From positions 2,170,001 through 2,234,000 of the forward strand of contig NZ_CP194411.1 in assembly GCF_051603425.1 (NCBI RefSeq): a stretch of 64,000 nucleotides of DNA, in the 5' to 3' direction. Below, piece by piece: positions 63,888-64,000 of the stretch. The stretch's first letter is position 1, and each line of letters begins with the position of its first letter. This DNA comes from Selenomonas sputigena_A. GTDB taxonomy: Bacteria > Bacillota > Negativicutes > Selenomonadales > Selenomonadaceae. The translations under genes and the position numbers were made by a program. The notes under the pieces were generated by a model, which was not told where the DNA came from, did no database searches, and was given only the letters and a program-made list of their open reading frames with translations.

Positions 63888-64000
63888 ATGGAATTCCTCA
63901 ATGCTTTTACCGTATCACTACAAGCCGTGTGGGCAGGATCTGGCTTTTCCCACTTTACTATGGGCAACGGTATCATGATCTTCGTCGGTCTCGTTCTTCT
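63888..64000 (+). CDS. Sodium-translocating decarboxylase beta subunit, 3'-truncated
   Basis: The first 37 codons of a gene cut by the window end. The start MEFLNAFTVSLQAVWAGSGF followed by FTMGNGIMIFVGLVL matches the N-terminus of the membrane beta subunits (OadB, MmdB, GcdB) that couple decarboxylation to sodium export. AAAGGAGG lies seven to eight bases before ATG 63888. It follows the small subunit, as in these operons. Confidence 0.72.
   Translation, partial: MEFLNAFTVSLQAVWAGSGFSHFTMGNGIMIFVGLVL

Overview
The window reads as an ordinary chromosomal stretch of a diderm Bacillota of the class Negativicutes, most likely a motile Selenomonadaceae-type organism. This is an inference from several observations together: an AmaP/DUF2273 pair ahead of nusB, Bacillota-type gene order (xseAB-ispA-dxs-tlyA-nadK-argR-recN; scpAB; cdaA-cdaR-glmM; relA through hisS-aspS), LL-diaminopimelate aminotransferase, a SpoIID-family protein, flagellar motor genes, and the start of a biotin-type sodium-pump decarboxylase cluster. 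By eye the GC content is about 45 to 48 percent. I see no tRNA, rRNA, insertion sequence, prophage or CRISPR array. TTG start codons with good Shine-Dalgarno sequences are common.

Layout. 1-17.1 kb is a tightly packed plus-strand run: envelope stress (amaP, DUF2273), nusB, exonuclease VII, isoprenoid synthesis (ispA, dxs), tlyA, nadK, argR, recN, a NUDIX hydrolase, an M50 protease, scpA-scpB, a double-length U32 protein and mutS2. 17.2-24.6 kb has a class A penicillin-binding protein, tyrS, yebC, ruvC, ruvA, ruvB and queH. A two-way terminator then separates these from a minus-strand cell-wall recycling operon murQ-murP-mupG (24.7-28.1 kb). A 447-base divergent region leads to a copper ATPase with a copper chaperone domain fused at its C-terminus (28.6-31.2 kb). 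Next come a SpoIID-family protein, queA, tgt, yajC, a 5-formyltetrahydrofolate cyclo-ligase, a PP2C-type phosphatase, a small P-loop protein, secD, secF and a strong terminator (31.2-39.1 kb). recJ, the RelA/SpoT enzyme, a metallo-hydrolase, a Fur-family regulator, hemZ, hisS and aspS fill 39.1-49.4 kb.

From 49.4 kb the density falls: a tiny secreted cysteine-rich protein, then three minus-strand genes (a DUF815 ATPase, dapL, a LysR regulator), a 523-base intergenic region carrying a flagellar-sigma-like promoter, motA-motB, acpS, nnr, and the c-di-AMP/peptidoglycan precursor block cdaA-cdaR-(FAD protein)-glmM-cbiK. The window ends in the small subunit and the first codons of the beta subunit of a sodium-translocating decarboxylase.

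Genes that work together here: peptidoglycan building and reclaiming (pbp, glmM, cdaA/cdaR, dapL, murQ-murP-mupG); queuosine tRNA modification (queA, tgt, queH); recombination and repair (recN, recJ, ruvABC, mutS2, xseAB); protein export (yajC, secD, secF); and iron/tetrapyrrole metabolism (Fur, hemZ, cbiK). The points most worth a second look are the copA-copZ fusion with an internal ribosome binding site, a small open frame coupled to copA, the GC-rich glmM gene, the PP2C/P-loop pair, the mur operon without a regulator, and the cysteine-rich secreted peptide.
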